Shown: piece after piece, positions 14,377 through 14,805 of the stretch
Numbering within the stretch: the first letter of the stretch is position 1
Layout of the letters: every line of letters starts with the position of its first letter
NCBI GenBank assembly: GCA_903893675.1
Contig: CAITNA010000132.1
Span: forward strand, 1-14,805
Reading direction: 5' to 3'
From: an uncultured Micrococcales bacterium
GTDB taxonomy: Bacteria; Actinomycetota; Actinomycetes; Actinomycetales; Microbacteriaceae
Length of the DNA: 14,805 nt
Position numbers and translations under genes: made by a program
Notes under the pieces: generated by a model
The model's input: the letters and a program-made list of their open reading frames with translations, nothing else
Told to the model about the DNA's origin: nothing
The model's database searches: none

Positions 14377-14805
14377 ATGTCCCAAACCCCCAGCTTTGCC
14401 CGCACTCGGCCGCTAGTGCCATGGTTTGGGCACGTGGTCTCGATTGACTCAACCAACCGGCACCTTCTAGCCAATGCATCTGATCTGCCGAACTGGGCGG
14501 TCATGGTCGCCGACCTTCAGACCGGCGGGCGAGGCCGTTCGGGCCGCACCTGGGATGCCCCTGCAGCAAGTTCACTGTTGGCCTCGGTTCTCGTGCGCCC
14601 GGTTGGGGTGCCCGCCACCCAGTTCGGCTGGCTTCCGCTGATCGCAGGCCTTTCGATGGTCGAGGGCATTTCGGCGCTGGCTCCTGCTGTTCGGGCCGGG
14701 GTCAAATGGCCTAATGATGTGCTGATTCGCGATCACAAGGTCTGTGGCATCTTGAGCGAGTTGCTGCCAGATGCCAGAGGGGTAGTAATCGGCAGCGGAG
14801 TCAAC
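14377..14805 (+). CDS. birA: Biotin-[acyl-CoA carboxylase] ligase, 3' end outside window
   Basis: Activates biotin with ATP and attaches it to the lysine of the biotin carrier domain, here presumably Lys567 of AccA3. The frame is open to the window end, with 143 residues visible. Seen: D-S-T-N (24-27), the biotinyl-adenylate loop Q-T-G-G-R-G-R-S-G-R-T-W (48-59), K-W-P-N-D-V-L (110-116), K-V-C-G-I-L-S-E (121-128, catalytic Lys121) and G-S-G-V-N at the edge. The catalytic domain starts almost at the first residue, so there is no N-terminal helix-turn-helix: this is a class I, non-repressor ligase, unlike E. coli BirA. It is divergent from accD5, with a TAGCCT box six bases before the ATG. The C-terminal SH3-like domain would lie beyond the window. 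Confidence 0.93.
   Translation, partial: MSQTPSFARTRPLVPWFGHVVSIDSTNRHLLANASDLPNWAVMVADLQTGGRGRSGRTWDAPAASSLLASVLVRPVGVPATQFGWLPLIAGLSMVEGISALAPAVRAGVKWPNDVLIRDHKVCGILSELLPDARGVVIGSGVN

Noticed and set aside
14338..14385. Longer accD5 start
   Set aside because: Would translate the promoter region and part of birA on the other strand; conserved sequence begins after the ATG at 14337.
1..14805. tRNA, rRNA, riboswitch, CRISPR, insertion sequence or prophage
   Set aside because: No cloverleaf, repeat array, transposase motif or long structured gap seen; intergenic space is too short to hold most of these.

Overview
This window reads as core chromosome from an actinobacterium, most likely a compact Microbacteriaceae-type genome. 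The signs are a fused biotin carboxylase/biotin carrier subunit (AccA3 type), a small acyl-CoA carboxylase epsilon subunit, an LpdA-type flavoprotein, several start codons sitting 6-8 bases after TAnnnT boxes (leaderless style), and moderately high GC judged by eye. From memory, Mycobacterium tuberculosis keeps many of the same genes in one neighbourhood (birA, accD5, accE5, maf, accA3, lpdA, deoD, pmmB, add). Packing is extreme: the gaps between genes add up to about 220 bases (about 1.5%), and no gap exceeds 51 bases. I see no tRNA, rRNA, CRISPR array, insertion sequence or phage gene.

Layout. (1) 1-3418, purine nucleoside salvage: adenosine deaminase (plus strand, 5' end outside the window) converges on a minus-strand pair, punA then a phosphohexomutase/phosphopentomutase; the mutase and deaminase genes overlap by 48 bases at their 3' ends. 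(2) 3455-4870: lpdA, divergent from punA across 36 bases and ending exactly where accA3 ends. (3) 4871-7329, minus: maf then accA3. (4) 7355-10734, plus: a TrmA/RlmD-family RNA methyltransferase, then two overlapping genes for six-helix membrane proteins, the first with a histidine-kinase-like ATPase domain, the second with no visible ATP site. (5) 10750-14337, minus: accD5, accE and a DUF885 putative metallopeptidase. (6) 14377 to the window end, plus: birA, cut off by the window.

How they fit. The deaminase, phosphorylase and mutase would take adenosine to inosine, then hypoxanthine plus ribose-1-phosphate, then ribose-5-phosphate. AccA3, AccD5, AccE and the biotin ligase supply the alpha, beta and epsilon subunits of an acyl-CoA carboxylase and its biotinylating enzyme.

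Most of the window is ordinary metabolism. The points most worth a second look are the coupled membrane kinase-like pair without a response regulator, terminator-type hairpins placed inside the coding ends of opposing genes, a common leaderless promoter layout, and an apparent absence of GGACGC/GCGTCC beside about 20 copies of GGATGC/GCATCC.
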